A stretch of 64,000 nucleotides of DNA from Desulfovibrio sp. UCD-KL4C (GTDB lineage: Bacteria; Desulfobacterota; Desulfovibrionia; Desulfovibrionales; Desulfovibrionaceae), in assembly GCF_006210265.1 (NCBI RefSeq), contig NZ_VCNC01000001.1, positions 320,843 through 384,842 on the forward strand, given 5' to 3'. The translations under genes and the position numbers were made by a program. Position 1 is the stretch's first letter. Every line of letters starts with the position of its first letter. This document shows positions 43,498 through 51,198 of the stretch, one piece after another. The notes beneath the pieces are model-generated. The model saw nothing but the letters and a program-made list of their open reading frames with translations, was not told where the DNA came from and made no database searches.

Positions 43498-44682
43498 ATG
43501 ATTTTAGAAAATGGATTGATGATTTCACGCTCCAAATTTAGATGTCTGCCTCTTTTGTGGCTGACTGTCTTAAGTATATTTTTTTTATGGGGCTGCTCCG
43601 GTGACACAGAGAAAGAAAGTTCTAAACTAAAAGTTGGAGTCATTGCGGTTACCAGCGGTGAGCTCTTTAGAAAAGGTTCATATGTTGTAACAGCTGTCCG
43701 CTATGCAACTGATAAAGTTAATGCAGAGGGCGGAATTGACATTTCAGGTGTTAACCATCTGGTAGAGTTGTATCCGGCTGATAGTGGAGGTTCTCCTGAG
43801 ATTGCAGCTCAGCTAGCTCATCGTTTGATTGAGAAAGATAAAGTTTCAGTTATTGTCGGGGGAGTGAGTAGCTCTGTTGCACTTGCTATCGCCGATGTCT
43901 GTGAAAAAAAGAAAGTTCCCTTCATAACTCCTGTCGCAAGTACTACAAAACTCACAAAATTTAAGTATTCATTCAGAGTTTCATATACAAGTTCTGTACA
44001 AGCTGCAGCCATTGCGACATTTGTAAGCAAAGATTTGAACCGAGAACCTGTTGCAGTTCTATATGGGGCTGATAATCCTTATAGTGTTGAGTTGGCCACA
44101 TTATTTAAAAAGAATTATGAAAATGACGGTGGAGCTGTTATTGCCTTAGCGCATTACCCACAAGGTGCCCGTGAGTACGGTAAACAGCTAAAAAAAATTA
44201 TCGCAACTCACCCTAAAATTTTATTCCTACCTAACAATACTAAAAAAATACAGATACAAGCTATGCAGGCCAGACAGCTCGGCTTTAAAGGAACTTTTTT
44301 AGGAGGAGATTCATGGGATCCTGTAGATTTGCTTAGAAATAAAGTTTTCAATAATAGCTACTTTACAGATCATTGGTTTCCAGGGCTTTCAATAGCTGGA
44401 TCAGCAAAATTTGAAGCAGATTATAAGAAAAAAAATGGGGTGGATGCGACAGAAGTTGAAGCCTTATCCTACGATGCTGTAATGAGTCTTTTCGTCGCAG
44501 TAAAATATGCAAACTCAACAAATCCTGTTGCAATACGTGAAGGGTTGATTGATATGCCTCCATACGCCGGAGTAACAGGAAAATTTGATTATAATAACAA
44601 CGGCGATCCCGACAAAGACGTTTTTATTTCAAATATTAAGAACGGGAAGGTCATTTTAAGTAATACTATTTTTACTAAGTAA
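43498..44682 (+). CDS. Lipoprotein ABC substrate-binding protein (branched-chain amino acid/LivJ family)
   Basis: The protein has 394 residues. A lipoprotein signal is visible (WLTVLSIFFLWGCSG, lipobox LWGC near residue 34). The mature part is a periplasmic binding protein type I: KVGVIAVTSGELFRKGSYVVTAVRYATDKVNAEGG, VIVGGVSSSVALAIADVCEKKKVPFITPVAS and the second lobe (VAVLYGADNPYSVELATLFKKNYENDGG; LFLPNNTKKIQIQAMQARQLGF). No permease or ATPase gene is nearby, so it may be an orphan that serves a distant transporter or a sensory system. Ligand not determinable. RBS GGAGG precedes the ATG. Confidence 0.85.
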   Translation: MILENGLMISRSKFRCLPLLWLTVLSIFFLWGCSGDTEKESSKLKVGVIAVTSGELFRKGSYVVTAVRYATDKVNAEGGIDISGVNHLVELYPADSGGSPEIAAQLAHRLIEKDKVSVIVGGVSSSVALAIADVCEKKKVPFITPVASTTKLTKFKYSFRVSYTSSVQAAAIATFVSKDLNREPVAVLYGADNPYSVELATLFKKNYENDGGAVIALAHYPQGAREYGKQLKKIIATHPKILFLPNNTKKIQIQAMQARQLGFKGTFLGGDSWDPVDLLRNKVFNNSYFTDHWFPGLSIAGSAKFEADYKKKNGVDATEVEALSYDAVMSLFVAVKYANSTNPVAIREGLIDMPPYAGVTGKFDYNNNGDPDKDVFISNIKNGKVILSNTIFTK

Positions 44683-44703
44683 TTAATTTCGAAAATAAAA
44701 AGC

Positions 44704-44741
44704 CTGATGGCCCGTAGACGATGAGTTCTGCGGGCCATCAG
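44704..44741. terminator. Intergenic hairpin between the lipoprotein gene and mrpORP
   Basis: A 15-bp stem with one mismatch, CTGATGGCCCGTAGA with TCTGCGGGCCATCAG. It lies between two convergent genes and may end both transcripts. No long T-run is present. Confidence 0.7.
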
Positions 44742-44787
44742 TACTTAAGGAGTAGGAAGGCGATATACTTTGTACTAGTAAAGTATC

Positions 44788-46041
44788 TTAGTGATCGCAG
44801 GTGTTTTGTCCGGTAACAAGTGTTCCTGCAAGATAATTGGCAACAACATTTTCAGGAGCTTCTGCCGGAGAGCCAACAATTACTCTTACGCCTGCATCAG
44901 TGAACATGGTCTGCGCTTTTGCGCCCATTCCTCCGGCAAGTACAAGCTGTACATTTTGGTCTGCAATCCATTTAGGGATAACGCCAGGCTCATGAGGTGG
45001 AGGTGTTTCCATATTTATGGATACAACGCCTTTGGTCAAAGTATCAACATCTACCAGCGCAAACTGCTCGCAATGTCCAAAATGCATGCAGAGCTTGCCG
45101 CCTGCGACAGGGACAGCGATTCTTACCATGCCGTTTTTGCCTTTAAGATCATCAAGAGAAGGCATTTTTAAATTTTCCTGTAATGATTCTGTTAGGTCGA
45201 GCATTGGCTTTACAATTGCGCCTAATGCCTGTCCTGTTGCACCTTCATGGTCAACTCTGACCATTGGGTAACCTTCATCGCCTGAACGTCCAACTTCAGG
45301 ATCGAGAGGGATTTTGCCAAGGAATTTTACGCCCATTTCTTTTGCAAGCTCTTCACCACCGCCGGTGTTGAAGATATTATGAATGCTGCCGCAGTCAGGA
45401 CAAACAAAGCCACTCATGTTTTCAACAATTCCGAGGATGGGATTACCGACCTGTTTGCAGAAATTAACTGAGCGACGAACGTCATCAATAGCAACACCTT
45501 GTGGAGTTGTAACGATTACAGCATGTGCATCAGATCCCAGTGTCTGGAGAGCGGAAAGAGGTTCGTCACCTGTTCCGGGAGGGCAGTCTACAACGAGGAA
45601 ATCAAGATCTCCCCATGCCACGTCCTGTACAAACTGTTTGATTAAACCGATTTTTACAGGGCCACGCCATATAACAGGATCGTCTTTACTTGGAAGCATG
45701 AAGCCGAGAGACATTACCCATAGATTTTTGCTGTATGAGATCGGTTCAATGATTTCGTGACCGATATGCGGTTTCTGATCTTCAAGACAAAGTAACCTAG
45801 GGACACTTGGACCATGAACGTCAACATCAAGCAGACCTACTTGTTTTCCGGCAAGGGAAAGAGCCACAGCAATGTTTGTTGCAACAGTGCTTTTGCCTAC
45901 TCCGCCTTTACCTGAAATAACAACAATCTTATGTTTAATTCTGGAAAGCGTTTTTTTTAGCTTCGCATCTTCAGGGCTGCAACCCTGAGATGAACATCCT
46001 GAACCGGAGGAAGAACAACTTCCGCAAGCTTGATCGCTCAT
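44788..46041 (-). CDS. mrpORP: MrpORP: P-loop Fe-S carrier ATPase fused to ORP (dinitrogenase cofactor-like) domain
   Basis: The protein has 417 residues. A Cys/Ser/Gly-rich N-terminus (ACGSCSSSGSGCSSQGC, 5-21) precedes a Mrp/NBP35 ATPase: deviant Walker A KGGVGKS (44-51), DVDVHGPSVPRLL, DFLVVDCPPGTGDE and a cluster-binding CPDCG near 215. From about 305 to 417 comes a NifX/NifB-C-like ORP domain (RIAVPVAGGKLCMHFGHCEQFALVDVDT; VLAGGMGAKAQTMF). The fusion matches MrpORP of Desulfovibrio (DVU2109), a protein that carries Fe-S and acts with the ORP complex on septum placement. Last gene of the ORP operon. Confidence 0.9.
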   Translation of the reverse strand: MSDQACGSCSSSGSGCSSQGCSPEDAKLKKTLSRIKHKIVVISGKGGVGKSTVATNIAVALSLAGKQVGLLDVDVHGPSVPRLLCLEDQKPHIGHEIIEPISYSKNLWVMSLGFMLPSKDDPVIWRGPVKIGLIKQFVQDVAWGDLDFLVVDCPPGTGDEPLSALQTLGSDAHAVIVTTPQGVAIDDVRRSVNFCKQVGNPILGIVENMSGFVCPDCGSIHNIFNTGGGEELAKEMGVKFLGKIPLDPEVGRSGDEGYPMVRVDHEGATGQALGAIVKPMLDLTESLQENLKMPSLDDLKGKNGMVRIAVPVAGGKLCMHFGHCEQFALVDVDTLTKGVVSINMETPPPHEPGVIPKWIADQNVQLVLAGGMGAKAQTMFTDAGVRVIVGSPAEAPENVVANYLAGTLVTGQNTCDH

Positions 46042-46082
46042 TTATAGTCTCCTGCCCCTTGGAAATGGGGGTTATGTTTTAC

Positions 46083-46114
46083 CTTAAGACGCGTGAGTAA
46101 ACTGACGTCTTAAG
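46083..46114. repeat. 9-bp inverted repeat upstream of mrpORP
   Basis: CTTAAGACG (46083-46091) and CGTCTTAAG (46106-46114) are separated by 14 bases, about 42 bases upstream of the mrpORP ATG. It may be a regulator half-site pair or an RNA stem. No match to a known operator is claimed. Confidence 0.45.
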
Positions 46115-46145
46115 TCTACAATGTAATAAATATTGTTCCAAAGTA

Positions 46146-46186
46146 AGGCTCGTCCCAAGGATGTCAACATCCGATGGAACGAGCCT
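46146..46186. other. Very strong hairpin between orp and mrpORP
   Basis: Outer stem AGGCTCGTCCCA/TGGAACGAGCCT (one mismatch) and inner stem GGATGT/ACATCC with a 2-base loop. It lies 22 bases past the orp stop on the minus strand. No T-run follows on that strand, so it could be a processing site or attenuator setting the orp:mrpORP ratio. Confidence 0.65.
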
Positions 46187-46207
46187 GTTTGTACTTATTT
46201 TTTCTTT

Positions 46208-46567
46208 CTACCAATGTCCTGGCTTGTCAGCACCGGAAGCTTCTTCCAGTTTACCGCCCTTGTAAGCAGCAAAAGCTTCTTCAACCGTACCGCCTTCAAT
46301 GAGGTATACTTTGATTTTACCTTTATCCAGAGCAGTGAAAGCCTTAGGGCCGACATGTCCGGTAATGATACTTTTTGCGCCTGTTGCGGCTACATTTTGT
46401 GCAGCCTGAATTCCTGCTCCCTGCGGAGCTTCCAGATTTTGTGTGTTATCTACATATTCATGTGAGCCGTTATCTGTGTCTAAAACACAAAAGCCTTTGG
46501 CGCGTCCGAAACGTGGATCTACTGAGTCACTGAGGTTGGGGCCTTGGCAGCTAATTGCAATTTTCAT
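46208..46567 (-). CDS. orp: Orange protein ORP (dinitrogenase cofactor biosynthesis/NifX-like)
   Basis: The protein has 119 residues with the NafY/NifX-like fold: MKIAISCQGPNLSDSVDPRF at the start, then GRAKGFCVLD, AQNVAATGAKSIITGHVGPKAFTAL and GGTVEEAFAAYKGGKLEEA. ORP of Desulfovibrio carries a Mo-Cu-sulfide cluster. The true start is 46567, directly after AAGGAGAAATAAA; the longer frame to 46654 would overlap the upstream gene. Within the operon it lies between the DVU2107-like gene and mrpORP. Confidence 0.88.
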   Translation of the reverse strand: MKIAISCQGPNLSDSVDPRFGRAKGFCVLDTDNGSHEYVDNTQNLEAPQGAGIQAAQNVAATGAKSIITGHVGPKAFTALDKGKIKVYLIEGGTVEEAFAAYKGGKLEEASGADKPGHW

Positions 46568-46568
46568 T

Positions 46569-47012
46569 TTATTTCTCCTTGAGTCGGTGATTGGAATTAA
46601 GTCCGTTACCTTTTTTTTGGTGGCATCTGCCTTGTTGTCTTGCCCTACCAGCACAACCAGGCATGATGAATTTTTCCAGCATATTCAGTCTGCATGCTTC
46701 GAGGATTTCATCAATTGTACCTCTTACCCATGGAACGACTTTAATTCCGGAATTTTCCAGAGCGTTCCGCGTGCAGCCGCAAATAGCACCGCATATGAGA
46801 TATGTTGCTCCGCAGGTCAAAGTGGCGGATGTTCTGTCCTTCGGGTCCTTTGAGGGAAGGGTTAGAAGACCTGCGGGGCAAATTTTATTGTCTATTAACC
46901 GGAACATTTTAAGTTCCGTTGCGTTGTCAAAAACAGAGGCTAACCTGTCTTCAAAACAGGCCAAGCAAAGTGTTTTTGCGGGATTTATATTGCGTTCTCT
47001 GTTTCCTCTCAT
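46569..47012 (-). CDS. ORP-operon protein, dinitrogenase cofactor-like with Cys motifs (DVU2107-like)
   Basis: The protein has 147 residues in the longest frame. Cys motifs CLACF near residue 16 and CGATYLICGAICGC near residue 67, then a tail ending GCAGRARQQGRCHQKKG. The central part (RLASVFDNATELKMFRLID; TRNALENSGIKVVPWVRGTIDEILEACRLNMLEKFIMPGC) matches the NifX-like fold of ORP-operon proteins in Desulfovibrio. Start at 47012 has no ribosome binding site and lies almost at the +1 predicted from the possible sigma-54 element at 47025, so the true start may be further in. Confidence 0.72.
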   Translation of the reverse strand: MRGNRERNINPAKTLCLACFEDRLASVFDNATELKMFRLIDNKICPAGLLTLPSKDPKDRTSATLTCGATYLICGAICGCTRNALENSGIKVVPWVRGTIDEILEACRLNMLEKFIMPGCAGRARQQGRCHQKKGNGLNSNHRLKEK

Positions 47013-47024
47013 GCCCGATACAAA

Positions 47025-47038
47025 GCATTGTGCATGCC
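47025..47038 (-). promoter_or_regulatory. Possible sigma-54 (-24/-12) promoter of the ORP operon
   Basis: On the minus strand the sequence GGCATGCACAATGCT has GG (47038-47037) and GC (47026-47025) with exactly 10 bases between, near the consensus TGGCACG-N4-TTGCW. It lies between the activator gene and the operon it would control. The ORP operon is known to be sigma-54 dependent in Desulfovibrio. The match at -12 (ATGCT) is imperfect and the +1 falls on the annotated ATG. Confidence 0.5.
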
Positions 47039-47141
47039 TGTTTAAAATAATCTTGTTATTCCAGTATGTTGATAAATTTAAAGAAGGAAGGATTAGGGAA
47101 GTGAGGCTTTTTATGCGTCTGTAAAGAAAGGGGCGGGCTAG

Positions 47142-48476
47142 TTATGCGCCTTTTTCTTCGCAGCGGGCAATAGATCTGCGCAAAGTATCTTTGGAGATAC
47201 CTAGTTCTCTGCAAGTAGCCATCTTTTTGCCGTTATTTCTTTCAAGAGCACGGCTGATAGCAAGACATTTAATTTCTTCGAGAGTCATGGCTCTATCTTC
47301 GTGCGTAAGCTGGTTTTTTACCTGAGGCTGTAGATATTCCGGCAGGTGTTCAATTTGAATAAATCCTGACGGGCAGAGGATAAAGGCAAATTCGAGGATA
47401 TTTTCAAGTTCTCGAACATTGCCGGGGTAGGGGTGGCGCATGAATATTTGTAAGGCATCTTCGGAGATTCCTTCAATCGTTTTACCTTGCAGTGCATTTA
47501 GTCTGTTTATGAAGTGGTTTATTAAAAGCGGAATATCTTCAGGGCGTTGTTTAAGAGAAGGAAGATTTAAGGTCACAACGTTCAGTCTGTAAAAAAGATC
47601 CTGACGGAATGTTCCATTCTTAACAAGTTCTGCTAAATTCCGGTTGGTAGCCGCCACAATTCTAACATTAGCATTTATGCTGGAGGTAGCTCCAAGTGGC
47701 TCAAAAGTCTTTTCTTGAAGAACTCTGAGCAGTTTTACTTGAAGTTTCGGTGGCATGTCACCTATTTCATCAAGAAAAATAGTTCCGCCTGCAGCAAGTT
47801 CAAAACGTCCCGGTTTGTCTTTGCGGGCATCAGTAAAGGCTCCGGCCTTATATCCAAAAAGTTCTGACTCAAGTAGATTGTCCGGCAGAGCTCCGCAGTT
47901 TACAGCAATAAAAGGTCCGTGCTTACGGTCACTTAAATTGTGTATGGCCCTTGCAAAAAGTTCTTTTCCTGTACCTGATTCTCCAAGAAGCAGGACCGTA
48001 GCTTCACTTTTACTCACCTGCGGCATAATCGTAAAAACTTTGGTAAGCGGCTTACTTTTTCCTATAATATCTTCAAAACGCCATGAGTCATGAACTTCGC
48101 GACGCATGATTTGAATATCAGAAAGATCGCGAAAGCTCTCAACTCCGCCGATGGTCTTACCGCCGGCGTCAACAAGTGGGGCCGCGCTGATGGATACGGG
48201 GACTTTTTTACCGTCAGCGTGAATGAAGAAGATGGATTTGTTGCTGAGACGCCCGTTGTGTTTCATGCAGGAGCGCAGTGCGCAGTCTCCGTCACATAGA
48301 CTGGAATGGAATACTTCCCAACACTTTGAACCGACAGCTTCCTCACAGGGGATGCCTGTAATTCTGCTTGCTGCTTCATTAAAAAAAGTAACGTTCCATT
48401 CTTTGTCTACAGTGAAGACCCCGTCTGCAAGTGAGTCAAGCACGGCAGAACAAGGAAGGTTGCTGGGAAATTTCAT
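47142..48476 (-). CDS. Sigma-54-dependent activator with Cys-rich PAS domain (ORP operon regulator, DVU2106-like)
   Basis: The protein has 444 residues. PAS domain at about 8-120, with four cysteines in CWEVFHSSLCDGDCALRSC (52, 61, 65, 70), which may hold a metal or react to redox change. Central AAA+ domain at about 135-375: Walker A GESGTGKE (165-172), the sigma-54 loop as GAFTDA (usual GAFTGA), Walker B GGTIFLDEIGDMP. C-terminal Fis-type helix-turn-helix (MATCRELGISKDTLRRSI). No receiver domain, so the signal must enter through the PAS domain. The gene precedes the ORP operon on the same strand. Confidence 0.9.
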   Translation of the reverse strand: MKFPSNLPCSAVLDSLADGVFTVDKEWNVTFFNEAASRITGIPCEEAVGSKCWEVFHSSLCDGDCALRSCMKHNGRLSNKSIFFIHADGKKVPVSISAAPLVDAGGKTIGGVESFRDLSDIQIMRREVHDSWRFEDIIGKSKPLTKVFTIMPQVSKSEATVLLLGESGTGKELFARAIHNLSDRKHGPFIAVNCGALPDNLLESELFGYKAGAFTDARKDKPGRFELAAGGTIFLDEIGDMPPKLQVKLLRVLQEKTFEPLGATSSINANVRIVAATNRNLAELVKNGTFRQDLFYRLNVVTLNLPSLKQRPEDIPLLINHFINRLNALQGKTIEGISEDALQIFMRHPYPGNVRELENILEFAFILCPSGFIQIEHLPEYLQPQVKNQLTHEDRAMTLEEIKCLAISRALERNNGKKMATCRELGISKDTLRRSIARCEEKGA

Positions 48477-48589
48477 TTTCCTCTCCGCACGATTCCGGTT
48501 GTTCTGATATAATTACTACGCCCCTATCGATTTTTCATCTTCAAGGGGCGTGTCTAGTTCTTTTCAAGCTTATAAAGCCAGTTACGGTT

Positions 48590-49246
48590 TTAAGCTTTTT
48601 TAGCTCTGGCTTCTCTGAGCCACTGGTACCAATCTTCAAGCCCTTCGCGAGTGCGACATGAAAGCGGGAAGATAGAGATGTCCGCATTTAGCTTGCGGGC
48701 ATGTCTTTTAGCATTTTCAAGGTCAAAATCAACATAAGGAAGAAGATCAGTTTTGTTAAGAATCATAACAGAAGAAATATGGAACATGAGAGGGTACTTT
48801 TCAGGTTTATCATCGCCCTCAGTCACTGTCAGCAAGGTTACTTTATGATCTTCTCCGACATTAAATTCAGCAGGACAAACAAGGTTGCCCACGTTTTCAA
48901 CAAAAAGGATATCAAGCCCTTCAGTCTCAATTAAAGAAAGAGCTTCTTTGACCTGACTTGAGTTGAGGTGACAGCCTCCTTCAGTATTGATCTGAACAGC
49001 CTGAGCTCCCGTTGCTGCTACGCGGCGTGCATCGTTATCTGTCTGTAAATCACCTTCAATAACCGCCATTTTGAACTCATCTTTGAGGTCAGCAAGGGTC
49101 TTTTCAAGAAGGCTGGTTTTACCAGATCCAGGAGAACTCATGAGGTTAAGACACAGGATTTTATTTTCAGTAAAAAAACTATTCAGTTGTTCTGCAATTC
49201 GATCATTTGCTTCTAGAATATTTCTTATAACAGGAACTTCACCCAT
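48590..49246 (-). CDS. hypB: Hydrogenase nickel-incorporation GTPase HypB
   Basis: The protein has 218 residues. P-loop MSSPGSGKTSLLEKTL near residue 36, EGDLQTDNDARRVAATGAQAVQINT near 65, and the metal-binding CHLNSSQV near 94; NKTDLLPYVDFD is the G4 motif. HypB hydrolyses GTP in delivering nickel to [NiFe]-hydrogenase maturation with HypA. The N-terminus lacks the CXXCGC motif and the His-rich nickel store found in some HypB proteins. hypA lies 20 bases upstream on the same strand. Ribosome binding site AAAGGAGAC. Confidence 0.93.
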   Translation of the reverse strand: MGEVPVIRNILEANDRIAEQLNSFFTENKILCLNLMSSPGSGKTSLLEKTLADLKDEFKMAVIEGDLQTDNDARRVAATGAQAVQINTEGGCHLNSSQVKEALSLIETEGLDILFVENVGNLVCPAEFNVGEDHKVTLLTVTEGDDKPEKYPLMFHISSVMILNKTDLLPYVDFDLENAKRHARKLNADISIFPLSCRTREGLEDWYQWLREARAKKA

Positions 49247-49266
49247 TTTCGTCTCCTTTATAAATC

Positions 49267-49614
49267 TTAATCGATCTCTAATCCTTCGATTTGTAATTCC
49301 TTACCTTGAAGAACCTTATGTCCTATTTCAAGGCCACAGTCTGGACAGGGCATGTAAAGCTTATCCTCAGGGATGAACTCTTTTTGGCAACCGCCGCAAC
49401 TGACTTTTATAGGTATTTCATTAACAACGAGAACAGAACCTTCGAGAGGTGTCTCTACGGTAACGGCTTCCCATCCAAAGATCAAAGCGTCTGAGACGAT
49501 TCCCGCAAGAGCTCCGTTAGCCACAATTACTTTTTTGAGTGTGGCATCTGGGTGCTTCTCCATTTCCTCTTGGACTATTGCAAGTATACTTTGAGCGATT
49601 GACATTTCATGCAT
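49267..49614 (-). CDS. hypA: Hydrogenase nickel-incorporation protein HypA
   Basis: The protein has 115 residues, standard length. Starts MHEMSIAQSIL with the conserved His2-Glu3 nickel-binding residues and a C-terminal zinc site CGGCQKEF...CPDCG (two CXXC pairs, about 73-76 and 90-93). HypA hands nickel to the hydrogenase large subunit with HypB. It may be the first gene of a hypAB operon; the other hyp genes are not in the window. Confidence 0.93.
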   Translation of the reverse strand: MHEMSIAQSILAIVQEEMEKHPDATLKKVIVANGALAGIVSDALIFGWEAVTVETPLEGSVLVVNEIPIKVSCGGCQKEFIPEDKLYMPCPDCGLEIGHKVLQGKELQIEGLEID

Positions 49615-49930
49615 GAATTTGGACTACCCCAAAAAGGAGTCAGGGGCAAGATACTTCAAAGTAGAAAATGAATGGGTTTAGCTATTTGCATTTAAAATAA
49701 GTGTTTATTTTTGAATATATAACAGCTTAAAAGGATTGATATAATATAAGTTGCTATTTGCTGCGCTATTCATAAACCTTGCGTAAGTGGTAGGAGTGTT
49801 TTATCGACCTGTAATACGTTGCAGACGTTTGGATGCCTCTTTTTAAAAAGTGTATTCATATTTCAATGTTAATGCTTAAAGCATAACTTTATTACGAGTT
49901 CGGTATATCCGGATTCTGGAGGACTAGTAG
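49615..49930. other. Divergent intergenic region between hypA and the CBS-ACT gene
   Basis: About 316 bases, AT-rich, with no credible frame. It must contain promoters for hypAB (minus) and the CBS-ACT gene (plus). An excellent ribosome binding site (TGGAGGA) lies just before 49931. No clear -35/-10 pair or repeated operator was identified. Confidence 0.45.
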
Positions 49931-50587
49931 ATGTATGTAGGACTGAAAATGCTCAAGGATTTTGTTACAGTAACTCCTGAAACTTTAGTGAAGGATGCGA
50001 ACAAACTTCTCGAAGATAATCAGTTGTGGATGCTTCTTGTCAAAGAAGGTGAAGAGCTGATTGGTTATGTCACCAAAGAGGACGTCCGGGCAGCTCTGCC
50101 ATCCGTCATAACTTCTCTTGAAAAACATGAGCTCGGTTATTTGCTTAACAAGATCACTGTCAAAGAAGTCGTCCGTAAAAGTATAACCACAATTCCTCCT
50201 GAAACAGATATCGAATCGGCTGCAGACCTTATGTACGAGATGAATCTCTCAGGTCTAGCCGTTGTAGATAAAGATGGAAAGTTGATCGGTTATATCAACC
50301 GGAATAAAATGTTGGAAGTTCTCGTTGAAGAAATGGGGCTTAAGCAAGGCGGTTCGCGCATTGTAGTTGAAGCGGAAGAAAGAACTGGAGTTCTGTATGA
50401 ACTCGCAGGTATTATTTCAAATATGAAATACAGTATTATCAGCACAGGACTATTTCTCTATAAAAACCGCAGAATGGTGGTTGTTCGTGTAGATACTGAT
50501 GACCCTTCTCCTATAATCGAATTGTTAAGGGAACGCGGGCATAAAGTTGTAGGTCCGGATTCATTTAAACATGAATGGAAATCATAG
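49931..50587 (+). CDS. CBS-pair and ACT domain protein (AcuB-like)
   Basis: The protein has 218 residues. Two CBS domains cover about 1-135: LKMLKDFVTVTPETLVKDANKLLEDNQLWMLLV and VKEVVRKSITTIPPETDIESAADLMYEMNLSGLAVVDKDGKLIGYINR. An ACT domain follows at about 142-205 (RIVVEAEERTGVLYELAGIISNMKYSIISTGLF). CBS pairs bind adenosyl nucleotides and ACT domains bind amino acids, so this is a likely small-molecule sensor without an enzyme domain. Monocistronic, followed by a strong terminator. Confidence 0.85.
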   Translation: MYVGLKMLKDFVTVTPETLVKDANKLLEDNQLWMLLVKEGEELIGYVTKEDVRAALPSVITSLEKHELGYLLNKITVKEVVRKSITTIPPETDIESAADLMYEMNLSGLAVVDKDGKLIGYINRNKMLEVLVEEMGLKQGGSRIVVEAEERTGVLYELAGIISNMKYSIISTGLFLYKNRRMVVVRVDTDDPSPIIELLRERGHKVVGPDSFKHEWKS

Positions 50588-50611
50588 TTTCTGATTCAAC
50601 TTTTTAAAAGT

Positions 50612-50647
50612 AAAGAGGGCCGTATCCCAAAAGATACGGCCCTTTTC
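50612..50647 (+). terminator. Rho-independent terminator after the CBS-ACT gene
   Basis: Stem AGGGCCGTATC paired with GATACGGCCCT (10-11 bp), flanked by A-run and TTTTCT. It can serve both the CBS-ACT gene (plus) and, reading the other way, the end of the HesB-like gene region. Confidence 0.88.
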
Positions 50648-50693
50648 TATTGGGTCTATTACCCTGGAAATTGACGGTATAATTATCTACTGA

Positions 50694-51005
50694 TTAACCG
50701 CAGCTTCCTGAACATGAGCCGCATTCGCTTCCGCCGCCCATTTCCATAGCAGAAGTAATAACAAATCCGCTATAGCTCAGGTCTACTTTGAAAGGACTTC
50801 CTTTTCCGTTAAGTTCTTTGTCTATCACAAAGTTGAATCCCGCTGCATCAAGGTTCTCATCAGTGTCTTTTGGCTCATCCAGAGCCAATGCCAATCTAGG
50901 GCCTGCTCAGCCGCCTGTGGCGAGGTAGATGCGAATGGGAGCTTTTTCTTTATCAGCAAAATAGCTTTCTAGCTGTTTGGTGGCAGCTTCTGTAATTTCA
51001 ATCAT
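50694..51005 (-). CDS. HesB/IscA-like selenoprotein (in-frame UGA = Sec33)
   Basis: The full frame has 103 residues from ATG 51005 (AAGGAGAA ribosome binding site), with TGA at codon 33 (50907-50909). Translation through it gives IRIYLATGG-U-AGPRLALALDEP. In the HesB/IscA-family this position is a cysteine, so Sec is expected. A perfect stem-loop follows 18 bases after the UGA. The C-terminus GGGSECGSCSGSCG is a cysteine tail that can bind Fe-S or metal. A HesB-like selenoprotein family is known from bacteria. Reading TGA as stop would leave a 32-residue fragment plus an orphan frame beginning at a TTG. SelD in the same window supports Sec decoding. Confidence 0.88.
50870..50888 (-). promoter_or_regulatory. 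Candidate bacterial SECIS element of the HesB-like selenoprotein gene
   Basis: TTGGCTC-TGGAT-GAGCCAA forms a perfect 7-bp stem with a 5-base loop containing GG. The loop starts 25 bases after the UGA, in the range reported for bacterial SECIS elements (about 16-37). It lies wholly within the coding sequence. Confidence 0.7.
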
Positions 51006-51198
51006 TACTTTTCTCCTTATAGATTTTGTCTATATGAAAGTAAGTTTTCTATTAGGTTTTGTCAATTATGTAATGTTGACCTTGAAAGTCTCTTAAGGTA
51101 GGAAATAAATTCAATTCCATTTTATTTTTAAACTTATTTGTTTTAGATATTTCAACAAGACAAACTAAACGCTCCATCGTTTATAGGGAGTCATTATA

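Noticed and set aside
50907-50909. TGA that could mark the HesB-like gene as truncated
   Set aside because: Good ribosome binding site, intact family sequence before and after, and a stem-loop at SECIS distance favour selenocysteine.
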